Below, piece after piece: positions 32,815 to 41,411 of a DNA stretch of 43,811 bases. The notes under the pieces were generated by a model, which saw only the letters and a list, made by a program, of their open reading frames with translations, was not told where the DNA came from and searched no databases. The position numbers were made by a program, and so were the translations under genes. This DNA is from Bacteroidales bacterium (lineage in GTDB: Bacteria; Bacteroidota; Bacteroidia; Bacteroidales; UBA7960): NCBI GenBank assembly GCA_007129255.1, contig SKVW01000083.1, positions 1-43,811 on the forward strand, given 5' to 3'. How positions within the stretch are numbered: position 1 is the stretch's first letter; each line of letters starts with the position of its first letter.

Positions 32815-33816
32815 TTAATTTTCCCGGCTGATGGTAAACTCAATAAGTTGTTCAAGAGAATTTTTTGCGGCCTTGTCAGGCAGGCTTTTCAGCATTTCCA
32901 AGGCTTCATTTTTGTATTGCGTCATTTTTTCAGTGGCATATCTTACCCCTCCGCTTTGATGGATCATTTCAATGAGTTCTCCTACTTTTTCCTCGTCCTG
33001 GTTGTGGTTTTTAACGATGTTCACAATTTTTCTTTTCTGTCCGTAAGAAGCCTGGTTGATCAGGTAGATCAGCGGCAGGGTCATTTTGCGTTCTTTGATG
33101 TCTACCCCTGAGGGCTTGCCTTTCATTCGGCTGAGGTCCAGGTCCAGGATGTCGTCTTTGATCTGGAAGGCGGTGCCGATTTTTTCGCCGACGGCCTGAA
33201 TGGCTTTGATATCTTCTTTGGTGGCTCCTGCCGAAGCGGCTCCGCAGGCCAGGCAGGAGGCAATAAGGGTAGCGGTTTTTTTACGGATGATCTCAAAATA
33301 GATGTCTTCTTCCACATCCAGGCTGCGGGCTTTTTCGATCTGCAGCAATTCCCCTTCGCTCATCTCTTTAACCGAACGGGTCACGATTTTAAGCAGGTCG
33401 AAGTCATCGTTTTCAAGGGCAAGCTGCAGGCCACGTGATAACAGGTAATCGCCCACCAGCACAGAGATTTTATTTTTCCACAAAGCATTCAGGGAAAAGA
33501 AGCCCCTTCTTTCGTTGGAGTCGTCCACCACATCGTCGTGTATGAGGGTGGCGGTATGCAGCAGCTCGATCAGTGCAGCGGCCCGGTAGGTGCGCTCATT
33601 AATGCCTTCATACAATTCGGCGGAGAAAAACACAAATAAAGGCCGAAGCTGCTTCCCTTTACGTTTTACGATGTAACGGGTAATGGTGTCCAGCAGGGGC
33701 ACCTTGCTTTTCATGGAATCTTTGAACCGTTGCTCAAAAGTTTTAACATGCCCGCTGATAGGGGCTTTTATCTCTTTTAAAGTCATACCGGATGGATTGG
33801 TTTTTCCGTGTTCCAT
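32815..33816 (-). CDS. Polyprenyl diphosphate synthase
   Basis: An isoprenyl chain elongation enzyme (all-trans, octaprenyl/solanesyl type) supplying the quinone side chain. The first Asp-rich motif is HDDVVDD (93-99) and the second is DDILDLD (221-227); KGKQLRPLFVFF and the conserved KERKMTLPLIY also match. The length (333 aa) is typical. The start could be Met1 (33816) or Met11 (33786). It has its own promoter with a terminator just upstream from glyS, so it is transcribed independently of glyS. Chain length cannot be read confidently from sequence. Confidence 0.92.
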   Translation of the reverse strand: MEHGKTNPSGMTLKEIKAPISGHVKTFEQRFKDSMKSKVPLLDTITRYIVKRKGKQLRPLFVFFSAELYEGINERTYRAAALIELLHTATLIHDDVVDDSNERRGFFSLNALWKNKISVLVGDYLLSRGLQLALENDDFDLLKIVTRSVKEMSEGELLQIEKARSLDVEEDIYFEIIRKKTATLIASCLACGAASAGATKEDIKAIQAVGEKIGTAFQIKDDILDLDLSRMKGKPSGVDIKERKMTLPLIYLINQASYGQKRKIVNIVKNHNQDEEKVGELIEMIHQSGGVRYATEKMTQYKNEALEMLKSLPDKAAKNSLEQLIEFTISREN

Positions 33817-33861
33817 AACTTAATTAAAACAACTTTTTAAAACAAACGGTTTGTTTTTTCG

Positions 33862-33891
33862 CAAGTTTAAGCAATTAATTGTTTTTTCAAA
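33862..33891 (-). promoter_or_regulatory. Putative promoter of the polyprenyl synthase gene
   Basis: On the minus strand TTTG (33891-33888), an 18-base spacer and TAAACTTG (33869-33862), one mismatch from TAnnTTTG. It lies 46 bases before the ATG. Confidence 0.45.
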
Positions 33892-33926
33892 AGGTACAAC
33901 AAAAGGAATTGTTCACTGTTCATAAA

Positions 33927-33957
33927 AAAGCCTGAAAACCCATTGTTTTCAGGCTTT
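33927..33957 (-). terminator. Intrinsic terminator of glyS
   Basis: AAAGCCTGAAAAC and GTTTTCAGGCTTT form a 13-bp perfect stem with a 5-base loop. The T-run follows on the minus strand, 9 bases beyond the glyS stop. Confidence 0.88.
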
Positions 33958-33965
33958 ACAAATGT

Positions 33966-35501
33966 TTATTTTTTCGGGCGGATGTCAATCCTTTCGGCCA
34001 CTACCGCAGAAATTTTTTCAATGGGTATCCTGTCCTGCTCCATGCTGTCGCGCTCCCTGATGGTTACGGAATTGTCCTTTAGGGTGTCGTGATCAATGGT
34101 GATGCAATAGGGGGTCCCGATAGCATCCTGCCGGCGGTAGCGTCTTCCGATGGCGTCTTTTTCTTCGTAATGACAGTTGAAATCGTACTTGAGCCGGTCA
34201 AAGATCTCCCTGGCTTTTTCGGGAAGCCCGTCTTTTTTCAGCAGGGGCAATACGGCCACCTTCACAGGGGCCAGGGCCGGGGGAATGTTCATTACCACCC
34301 TTTCAGATCCGTCTTCGAGTTTTTCCTCATTGTAAGCATAACTGAGGATGGCCAGAAACATGCGGTCCAGCCCGATCGAGGTTTCCACCACGTAAGGCAC
34401 ATAACTCTTGTTTGTTTCCGGATCAAAATACTGGAGTTTTTTCCCGGAGAATTTCTGGTGTGCACCCAAGTCAAAGTCGGTACGTGAGTGTACGCCTTCC
34501 AGCTCTTTCAGTCCAAAAGGAAACCAGAACTCAATGTCTACGGCTGCATTGGCATAATGGGCGAGTTTTTCATGTTCGTGCACCCTGAAGAATTTTTCGG
34601 GGATACCCATTGCCAGGTGCCAGCGCATGCGCTCTTTTTTCCAGTATTCAAACCATTCTTTTTCCTGCCCGGGGGTAACGAAATACTGCATTTCCATTTG
34701 CTCGAATTCGCGCATGCGGAAAATAAACTGCCGTGCAACGATCTCGTTACGAAATGCTTTGCCGACCTGGGCAATGCCGAAGGGCAGCTTCATGCGACTG
34801 GTTTTTTGCACGTTGAGATAATTGACAAAAATGCCCTGAGCTGTTTCCGGCCGCAGGTATACCTCATTGGCGCCATCGCTGAGCGAGCCCATTTTGGTGT
34901 TGAACATCAGGTTAAATTGCCGCACTTCGGTCCAGTTTTTAGATCCCGAAACCGGACAGGCAATACCAAGTTCCTCAATAAGTGCCTTTACATCGTCCAG
35001 GCGTTCTTCCTCCATGGCTTTGACAAAGCGGCTATTGATACTTTCTATCTTTTCGCGGTTGGCCATCACCCGGGGGTTGGTTTCCCGGAACATTTTTTCA
35101 TCGAATTTTTCACCAAACCGTTTTGCGGCCTTTTCCACCTCTTTCTGGATCTTGTCCTCCAGCTTGGCTATGTAGTCTTCTATCAGGATGTCGGCACGGT
35201 AACGTTTTTTTGAGTCTTTGTTGTCAATCAGGGGGTCGTTAAAGGCTTCCAGGTGGCCGGAAGCCTTCCACACGGTGGGATGCATGAAAATGGCCGCATC
35301 CAGCCCCACAATGTTTTCATGGTGTTGCACCATGGACTTCCACCAGTAATCCTTGATGTTGTTTTTGAGCTCGGCTCCGTTGGGGCCATAGTCGTATACG
35401 GCGCTCAGCCCGTCGTAAATTTCACTGGAAGGGTAAATAAACCCGTATTCTTTACAATGAGAAATGATCTTTTTAAATTGGTCTTCTCCTTTGCTTGCCA
35501 T
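33966..35501 (-). CDS. glyS: Glycyl-tRNA synthetase (alpha2 type)
   Basis: A class II aminoacyl-tRNA synthetase charging tRNA-Gly. Motif 1 is seen in YDYGPNGAELKNNIKDYW. Motif 2 lies in RPETAQGIFVNYLNV with FRNEIVARQFIFRMREFEQ, and motif 3 in ETSIGLDRMFLAIL. The C-terminal anticodon-binding domain (about 410-511) contains APVKVAVLPLLKKDG. The length (511 aa) fits the homodimeric eukaryote/archaea-like form found in Bacteroidota, not the alpha2-beta2 bacterial enzyme. It follows the lipid kinase gene by 33 bases and ends in a strong hairpin terminator. Confidence 0.96.
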   Translation of the reverse strand: MASKGEDQFKKIISHCKEYGFIYPSSEIYDGLSAVYDYGPNGAELKNNIKDYWWKSMVQHHENIVGLDAAIFMHPTVWKASGHLEAFNDPLIDNKDSKKRYRADILIEDYIAKLEDKIQKEVEKAAKRFGEKFDEKMFRETNPRVMANREKIESINSRFVKAMEEERLDDVKALIEELGIACPVSGSKNWTEVRQFNLMFNTKMGSLSDGANEVYLRPETAQGIFVNYLNVQKTSRMKLPFGIAQVGKAFRNEIVARQFIFRMREFEQMEMQYFVTPGQEKEWFEYWKKERMRWHLAMGIPEKFFRVHEHEKLAHYANAAVDIEFWFPFGLKELEGVHSRTDFDLGAHQKFSGKKLQYFDPETNKSYVPYVVETSIGLDRMFLAILSYAYNEEKLEDGSERVVMNIPPALAPVKVAVLPLLKKDGLPEKAREIFDRLKYDFNCHYEEKDAIGRRYRRQDAIGTPYCITIDHDTLKDNSVTIRERDSMEQDRIPIEKISAVVAERIDIRPKK

Positions 35502-35534
35502 ATTAATTTTTCTTGAACCTGGCGCGGTGGCCGG

Positions 35535-36470
35535 TTAATTCACAATTACTTTCACACTTTTAGGGACGATCTGAAATTCGAAAGGAGACTCCCCCAGGGA
35601 CTCCCCGTCGGCTTCCAGCAATATGGGGTGTTCCGATTCAATGCGGATGGACTTGCCCACCAGGGTTTCCACCCGCTTATGGCTGGCAATTGAGCCATTG
35701 TAAAGCTTCCGAATGCTGGTAATGACGGACCATTTGCTCATGTCCTTGATCAGGGTCAGGTCAAAGAGTCCGTCGTCGGGCAGGGCAGCCGGGGCCTGGT
35801 GCATTCCTCCCCCGTTGTATTGGCCGATGCCGATGCCGATGCTGAATATTTTATCTTTTATTTCGCGATCATCTACATTGATTTTTGTATTGGAGGATTT
35901 AAAGGAAAAAAGAGAAGCCAGCAGGTTTATAAAATATACCAGGGGGTTACCTCTTCCTTTTTCCTTGTCGGCGTTGGTTTTCTTTGCCACCAGACCGTCA
36001 AAGCCAAGCCCGGCCATATTGATAAAGTAGCGGATCTTTTCCATGGCACAATGGTAATATTTCACAATGCCGGCATCCTGAAGCAGGGTTTTTTCATTTT
36101 TGATGATGCGGATGGCTCCGGCATAATCCTTAGGAATGTTAAAGGTTCTGACCCAGTCGTTTCCCGTCCCAACGGAGATCATGCCAAGGGTAATGTCGGT
36201 GGTGGGTACCCCCTTTTGTTTAAAGATACCGTTCACCACTTCATTCATGGTGCCGTCACCGCCCACCGCAATAATTTTACGGTAGCCGTTTTCTATTTCT
36301 TCTGCCACAATTTTTATGGCGTGTCGTGGTCCTTTTGTAAACACCGGCTGATAATTAAAGCCTTGCTGGTCAAGCAAGTCAGAGATCTTGTTCCAGTCTC
36401 TTTTTACTTTTCCAATTCCGGCATTTGGGTTTACAACCACCAGCCATTCCTGCTTTGTTTGCGTTTCCAT
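35535..36470 (-). CDS. Diacylglycerol kinase family lipid kinase (YegS/DgkB-like)
   Basis: A 311-residue soluble lipid kinase that phosphorylates diacylglycerol or a related lipid using ATP. The catalytic domain has the NPNAGIGK start, GGDGTMNEVVNGI and GTGNDWVRTF, the nucleotide-binding signatures. A C-terminal beta-sandwich domain includes LEADGESLGESPFEFQIVP. The lipid substrate is not determinable by eye; sphingosine-type substrates are possible since some Bacteroidota make sphingolipids. Upstream sits a TATTTTTG -7 box, so it may start the transcript that continues into glyS. Confidence 0.92.
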   Translation of the reverse strand: METQTKQEWLVVVNPNAGIGKVKRDWNKISDLLDQQGFNYQPVFTKGPRHAIKIVAEEIENGYRKIIAVGGDGTMNEVVNGIFKQKGVPTTDITLGMISVGTGNDWVRTFNIPKDYAGAIRIIKNEKTLLQDAGIVKYYHCAMEKIRYFINMAGLGFDGLVAKKTNADKEKGRGNPLVYFINLLASLFSFKSSNTKINVDDREIKDKIFSIGIGIGQYNGGGMHQAPAALPDDGLFDLTLIKDMSKWSVITSIRKLYNGSIASHKRVETLVGKSIRIESEHPILLEADGESLGESPFEFQIVPKSVKVIVN

Positions 36471-36539
36471 TCATGAATGCTTTAGGCTGCAAAAGGATAA
36501 AGAGGCTGCCGCAGCTTTCCCTTTGTTTTTTGCAGAGTG

Positions 36540-36547
36540 CAAAAATA
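36540..36547 (-). promoter_or_regulatory. Putative -7 box for lipid kinase-glyS
   Basis: TATTTTTG on the minus strand matches TAnnTTTG, about 70 bases before the lipid kinase ATG at 36470. A convincing -33 was not found. Confidence 0.35.
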
Positions 36548-36614
36548 AGAAAAAACCTTCAACCCGGGTTTAAATGTTGGTGGGATAATCAACGCTTGTT
36601 CAGGGAAATGCTTT

Positions 36615-37607
36615 TTATTTTACCAACCCTTTTTCCAGGAGGTATTGTGCAATCTGCACTGCATTGGTGGCAGCGCCTTTGCGCAGGTTGTCGGCAACGA
36701 TCCACATATCCAGGCCATTGGGTTGTGAAAGGTCGCGACGCAACCTTCCCACAAAAACCTCATCTTTGTCTTTGGCGTACAGGGGCATGGGGTAAATATT
36801 TTTTGAGGGCTCGTCTTGCACTACAATACCCGGGGTGTTTTCCAGGAGACGGCGTACATCGGCCAGCTGAAAATCCGTTTCAAAGGCAACGTTAACGGCT
36901 TCAGAGTGTCCGCCCAATACAGGGATACGCACCACGGTAGCGGTGATGTGCATGCGGGGGTCCCCAAGTATCTTCCGGGTTTCGTTTACCAGCTTCATTT
37001 CTTCAGCGGTATAACCGTTTTCCAGGAAGTCGCCCCCATGTGGGAAACAGTTCAGGTCGATGGGATGGGGGTAAGCTTTTTCTCCTTCTTTCCCGGTCCT
37101 TTCATTCTTTAGTTGTTCAACCGCTTTTACCCCGGTTCCTGTCACCGACTGGTAGGTGGCGATCACCAGGCGGCGGATGAGGTAGCGAATGTGCAGGGGT
37201 GCCAGGGCCGCCACCATTTGTATGGTACTGCAGTTGGGGTTTGCAATAATGCGGGTTTGGGAGTTGATGGTGTTGGCATTGACTTCCGGTACCACCAGGG
37301 GTATTTGCTTGTCCATACGCCAGGCCGATGAATTGTCAATGACAAAGGTACCGTTGGCGGCAAACTTTTCTGCCCATGCTTTGGAAACGCTTCCCCCGGC
37401 CGAGAAAATCGCAATTTGCGGACGGGCTTTCACTGCATCGGCAATGCTTACCACCTTATAAGACTTTCCCATAAAATTAACCAGCTTGCCTACGGAGCGT
37501 TCGCTTGCCGCCGGGAAAAAGTCGGTACAGGGAAATCCCCGCTCTTCCAGCACTTTCATCATAACCTGGCCTACCAGGCCGGTGGCCCCTATCAGCGCTA
37601 TTTTCAT
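36615..37607 (-). CDS. asd: Aspartate-semialdehyde dehydrogenase
   Basis: Asd reduces aspartyl phosphate to aspartate semialdehyde, feeding lysine/diaminopimelate, threonine and methionine synthesis. The NADP-binding loop is GATGLVGQVMM (residues 7-17). The catalytic Cys is C126 in NPNCSTIQMV, and the conserved SVTGTGVKAVEQL and RIPVLGGHSEAV segments (the latter with the active-site His) follow. The length (330 aa) is typical. It has a near-perfect promoter of its own. The next gene on the same strand lies 144 bases downstream with its own -7 box. Confidence 0.97.
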   Translation of the reverse strand: MKIALIGATGLVGQVMMKVLEERGFPCTDFFPAASERSVGKLVNFMGKSYKVVSIADAVKARPQIAIFSAGGSVSKAWAEKFAANGTFVIDNSSAWRMDKQIPLVVPEVNANTINSQTRIIANPNCSTIQMVAALAPLHIRYLIRRLVIATYQSVTGTGVKAVEQLKNERTGKEGEKAYPHPIDLNCFPHGGDFLENGYTAEEMKLVNETRKILGDPRMHITATVVRIPVLGGHSEAVNVAFETDFQLADVRRLLENTPGIVVQDEPSKNIYPMPLYAKDKDEVFVGRLRRDLSQPNGLDMWIVADNLRKGAATNAVQIAQYLLEKGLVK

Positions 37608-37635
37608 AAGTTCTTTTTTTTTGGTGGTTAATGTT

Positions 37636-37667
37636 CAAAATTAACAATAATCAGCAGCACCTGCAAA
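37636..37667 (-). promoter_or_regulatory. Bacteroidota-type promoter of asd
   Basis: On the minus strand TTTG (37667-37664), a 20-base spacer and TAATTTTG (37643-37636) match the -33/-7 consensus. It lies 28 bases before the asd ATG. Confidence 0.65.
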
Positions 37668-37733
37668 ATACCCGTTTGCCTTAATGGAAAAATCCGGCCA
37701 TAGAACCGTTTAGGCAGAAATATTTTGTTTTTA

Positions 37734-37766
37734 CTTGCAAAACCAACGCCATATGTCGTAAATTTA
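37734..37766 (+). promoter_or_regulatory. Putative promoter of the lamin-tail protein gene
   Basis: CTTG (37734-37737), a 21-base spacer and TAAATTTA (37759-37766), each one mismatch from consensus. The -7 box is 21 bases before the ATG at 37788 and falls inside the ORF track's TTG-initiated extension, supporting the later start. Confidence 0.4.
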
Positions 37767-37787
37767 ACCTGTACAAAACCACCAGCC

Positions 37788-40436
37788 ATGCAAAGATCAC
37801 CCATTGTTTTTCTGATGCTGTTTTTCCCGTTTTTGCTGATGGGGCAGTTTGTTGATGATTTCAGCGACGGGAATTTTTCCTCGGATCCGCCATGGATAGG
37901 AGATGTTGACAAGTTTGTGGTAGAACACCAGGTGCTGCGGCTGATGGATGAGGCAGCCGGAACCGCTTGGCTGGCAACGCAAAGCAGTGTGATGGCCGAC
38001 ACCCAGTGGGAATTTTGGGTGCGCCTGGCATTCACCCCTTCCAATAATAACCATCCCAGAATTTACCTGGCCAGCGATTCACAGGATCTGAACGGATCGT
38101 TGAACGGTTATTTTTTGCGCATCGGGAAAGACGGAACCGACAACAAACGGCTGTATTTTTACCGGCAGGATGGGGAAAGCATAACCGGGCTCATGGAAGG
38201 CAGCATGAATATTGCATCGGGCTCCAACAACCTGATGCGCTTTCGCATTACCCGGGATGCTGCAGGCAACTGGGACTTCTGGGCCGATCCCACCGGAGGG
38301 CAGCTTTATTTACCCCAGGGAAGCGTTTTTGATAATGTGCATACCTCCACTTCCTGGTTTGGCATAAAATGCCTTTACACCATTTCCAACAGCGATCGGT
38401 TTTATTTTGACGATTTTTACGTGGGAGAGATCATACCTGATACGGTTCCTCCTGGTATCAGTTATATAAACGTGGTGTCTTCCAGCGCACTGGATGTTTA
38501 TTTTGACAAGGCGGTGGAGCCTTTCACCGCTGGCAGGGTTACCAACTATTTTGTAAAACCCGCCATGGGAGCGCCTTTGGTGGCCGGAAGAAACCCCATG
38601 CAGCCCAACCTGGTCAACCTGATCTTTTCTGAACCCTTTACGCAGGATCTTTTGTATGAGTTGCACGTTATGAATGTGGAAGATTATTCCGGGAACGTGA
38701 TGGAGCCTTTTATCGGGGAATTTGCTTATTATGTTCCCCGCCGGTTTGATGTGGTTTTCAATGAGCTGATGGCAGATCCCACGCCGGAAGTGGGCCTTCC
38801 GCCTTACGAATACATCGAACTTTTCAATACTTCCGGATTTACCATAAACCTGGAAGGGTGGGTGCTGCAACATGCCAATACCTTTCGGGAAATCCCCTTT
38901 GCCGAAATTCCGGCCGGGGGCTACTTGCTGCTGACCACCGAAGCCGCCTACCCTTTTCTTGAAGAATACGGCAATGCGGTTGCCGTTCCGGGACTTTCGG
39001 CCACCGCCCTTACCAATGCCGGCACCACCCTGTTGCTGTTTGATGCCGGAGGAAATCTGGTTTCTTTTGTTTCCTATACCGATGAATGGTATGGGGATCC
39101 GGCCAAAGCAGGCGGGGGCTGGTCATTGGAAAAGATCGATCCTTACAACTTCTGCCAGGGAAAGGAAAACTGGAAAGCTTCTGTTGATTTGAGGGGAGGT
39201 ACCCCGGGGGAAACCAATTCGGTGAAGGGCGACAACCACGATTATACTCCACCCGACCTACTTCGGGCAGGGTTTGAAAACCCAAACCTCATCACCCTCT
39301 TCTTCAGCGAGCCCATGGATGAAGCTTCCCTGCTGTCTCCGGAAAGTTATTCCCTGGAACAGCTTAGGCCGGTCGGGGCAAAAACCAACAAAAAATCTGC
39401 AGAGGTGCAGGTTCCCGTTGAGGTTGTGCCCCTGCTGCCAGACTTTTCGAGGGTAAACCTCCGTTTTGATAACCCATTGGAGCCCGGCTTATGGTACGAG
39501 GTAAAAGCAGGGGAGTCACTTGCCGACTGTGCCGGCAACACCCTGAACCGCAAAAAGGCAAGGGTTGCGGCACCGCAACCGGCCGCCACCCTGGACGTGG
39601 TGATCAACGAAGTGCTTTTCAATCCTCCCGACCGGGGGGTACGCTACCTGGAGCTTTACAACCGTTCTTCGAAAGTGATCGACCTGAAAGATCACTTCAT
39701 CGCATCCAAAGACACCATTGAAAACAGCCTGGTAACCTTACGGGAGATCAGCCCCGAAAGCCATTTGATGTTTCCCGGTGACTTTGTGGTGGTGACCCCA
39801 AATCCTGGTGTGGTAAAAAACCAATATATGACCAATAATCCGGAGGGATTTATCCGTACCGACGGATTCCCTTCCATGACCAACACCAGCGGGGTGGTGG
39901 TATTTGCATCCAAAAGCCTGCAAATAATCGATCAGTTTGTTTACCATGAAGACATGCATTTTGCTTTGCTTACCAGCAAAAAAGGGGTGGCCCTGGAGCG
40001 ACTGAATCCTGAATGGCCCACACAGGATCGCAACAACTGGCATTCGGCTGCTCAAAATGTTGGCTTTGGCACCCCGGCCTATAGGAATTCTCAGTACACC
40101 ATTCAGCCGGACTCGCCCGAATACGTGGTGGAAGTATTTCCGGAGGTTTTTTCTCCTGACGGGGACGGCCATAACGACCTGCTGATGATCAGCTATGTTT
40201 TTGATGAGCCGGGCTTTGTGGCCAATGTCAATATTTTCGACAGCCGGGGGCGGCTGATGCGCCGACTGGTAAACGGGGAATTGCTGGCCACCCGGGGCGT
40301 GATCACCTGGGACGGCACCACCGATGATTTTCAAAAGGCACCCATCGGCATTTACGTCATTCACCTGGAAATATTTGACCTGAACGGGCGGGTGAAAAAC
40401 TATCGCCGTACCGCTGTGCTGGGCGGAAGGCTGTGA
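37788..40436 (+). CDS. Large secreted protein with two lamin-tail domains, Ig-like (SbsA/Big_5) domains and FlgD-like/gliding-type C-terminal domain
   Basis: About 882 residues from ATG 37788, with a signal peptide (SPIVFLMLFFPFLLMGQ). The N-terminal third is a lectin/LamG-like beta-sandwich (FVDDFSDGNFSSDPPW...FYFDDFYVGE). An SbsA/Big_5-like Ig domain follows (DTVPPGISYINVVSSSALDV...), then lamin-tail domain 1 (DVVFNELMADPTPE...EYIELFNTSG), a second SbsA-like domain and lamin-tail domain 2 (VVINEVLFNPPDRGVRYLELYN). The C-terminus, FSPDGDGHNDLLMISY...FDSRGRLMRR, is the FlgD/gliding-motility-type module linked to T9SS export. The architecture suggests surface display or adhesion; no enzymatic motif was recognised. 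The ORF track start (TTG 37725) is rejected. Confidence 0.85.
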   Translation: MQRSPIVFLMLFFPFLLMGQFVDDFSDGNFSSDPPWIGDVDKFVVEHQVLRLMDEAAGTAWLATQSSVMADTQWEFWVRLAFTPSNNNHPRIYLASDSQDLNGSLNGYFLRIGKDGTDNKRLYFYRQDGESITGLMEGSMNIASGSNNLMRFRITRDAAGNWDFWADPTGGQLYLPQGSVFDNVHTSTSWFGIKCLYTISNSDRFYFDDFYVGEIIPDTVPPGISYINVVSSSALDVYFDKAVEPFTAGRVTNYFVKPAMGAPLVAGRNPMQPNLVNLIFSEPFTQDLLYELHVMNVEDYSGNVMEPFIGEFAYYVPRRFDVVFNELMADPTPEVGLPPYEYIELFNTSGFTINLEGWVLQHANTFREIPFAEIPAGGYLLLTTEAAYPFLEEYGNAVAVPGLSATALTNAGTTLLLFDAGGNLVSFVSYTDEWYGDPAKAGGGWSLEKIDPYNFCQGKENWKASVDLRGGTPGETNSVKGDNHDYTPPDLLRAGFENPNLITLFFSEPMDEASLLSPESYSLEQLRPVGAKTNKKSAEVQVPVEVVPLLPDFSRVNLRFDNPLEPGLWYEVKAGESLADCAGNTLNRKKARVAAPQPAATLDVVINEVLFNPPDRGVRYLELYNRSSKVIDLKDHFIASKDTIENSLVTLREISPESHLMFPGDFVVVTPNPGVVKNQYMTNNPEGFIRTDGFPSMTNTSGVVVFASKSLQIIDQFVYHEDMHFALLTSKKGVALERLNPEWPTQDRNNWHSAAQNVGFGTPAYRNSQYTIQPDSPEYVVEVFPEVFSPDGDGHNDLLMISYVFDEPGFVANVNIFDSRGRLMRRLVNGELLATRGVITWDGTTDDFQKAPIGIYVIHLEIFDLNGRVKNYRRTAVLGGRL

Positions 40437-40447
40437 CAGGGGAAAAA

Positions 40448-41164
40448 TCAGTAGGTAATGGCTAATGTTACCAGCCAAACCCTGGTACCCTCAACAGCAA
40501 GAAGTTTTTGCGCACAGGCTTCCAGGGTCGATCCCGTGGTAACCACATCATCTACCAGCAAAAGATTTTTGTTTTCAAGCCATTGTGGATTAGGGGTTTC
40601 AAACACGGATTCCACGTTCTCCCATCGGCGGAAGCGTGTTTTGCGGGTTTGCGTCTGTGTGGCCACACTTCTTATCAGGGCTTTGGAACTATGGGGTATT
40701 CCCATGCTCTGGGCAATGCCCCCGGCAATGACCTCACTTTGGTTAAAACCCCTTTTGCGCATTTTATCAGGATGCAGGGGAACGGGAATGATCAGGTCAA
40801 TCCCTTCGTAAAAGGAAGAACTGCGCAGTTCCTCTCCGAGCATGCCGCCGAGGAAGTGCCCGATCTCTTTGCGGCCCTTGTACTTGAACCGGTGGATCAG
40901 TTCCTGAACCTTCCCGCCTTTTTGAAAATAAAAAAGTGCCGTGCCGGTTTCAATGGGGATGCGGCCAAGGAAAATTTCCGTGAATTTATTGTCCTCTTCC
41001 AGGTGCATACGGGTTTTGGGAAGATGGAAACGGCAAAGGGTACAGATGCATTCTTCCCCTGTTATCAAAGACTCTCCACATGCGTTGCAGGTGCGCGGGT
41101 AGATCAGCGAAAAAAAATCTTGTATGGTTCCTGTCAGGTTCATCCCTAACTGTTGGTTTATCAA
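40448..41164 (-). CDS. comF: ComF family protein (phosphoribosyltransferase fold)
   Basis: A 238-residue protein with an N-terminal zinc-binding knuckle (C26, C29, C39 or C41, and C44; pattern CNAC...CICTLC). A PRTase domain ends in LLLVDDVVTTGSTLEAC, the PRPP-binding loop. ComF-like proteins take part in DNA uptake in naturally competent bacteria; otherwise their role is unclear. It converges with the lamin-tail gene 12 bases away and diverges from the first coiled-coil gene. Confidence 0.9.
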   Translation of the reverse strand: MINQQLGMNLTGTIQDFFSLIYPRTCNACGESLITGEECICTLCRFHLPKTRMHLEEDNKFTEIFLGRIPIETGTALFYFQKGGKVQELIHRFKYKGRKEIGHFLGGMLGEELRSSSFYEGIDLIIPVPLHPDKMRKRGFNQSEVIAGGIAQSMGIPHSSKALIRSVATQTQTRKTRFRRWENVESVFETPNPQWLENKNLLLVDDVVTTGSTLEACAQKLLAVEGTRVWLVTLAITY

Positions 41165-41176
41165 TTAAAAATAATA

Positions 41177-41184
41177 TAAATTTG
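41177..41184 (+). promoter_or_regulatory. Putative -7 box for the first coiled-coil gene
   Basis: TAAATTTG matches TAnnTTTG, with TTTA about 17 bases upstream (41156-41159) as a possible -33. It would give a long leader of about 220 bases before the ATG at 41412. No stable hairpin or gene was recognised in the leader. Confidence 0.35.
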
Positions 41185-41411
41185 CAAGAATTTTTGAAAA
41201 ACTTCAATTTCAAAACAAAGCAAGCGGCAGGTGATAATTTATAAGGGAAGGCGCCATCATATCAACGGTTTTTTATGCAGGTATCACTGAAAATCAGGCA
41301 ATCGGGTTAAAGGGCATTAAAAAACAAAGGTTCTGGCAATGGCAAGCGGGTTTTGGCCGTTAAAGAATAAACAATTAATCAACAAATCAACAAAACAAAG
41401 AAGGAACCCAA

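Noticed and set aside
37725-37787. TTG-initiated extension of the lamin-tail protein
   Set aside because: It precedes a clean signal peptide starting at ATG 37788 and contains the probable -7 box.
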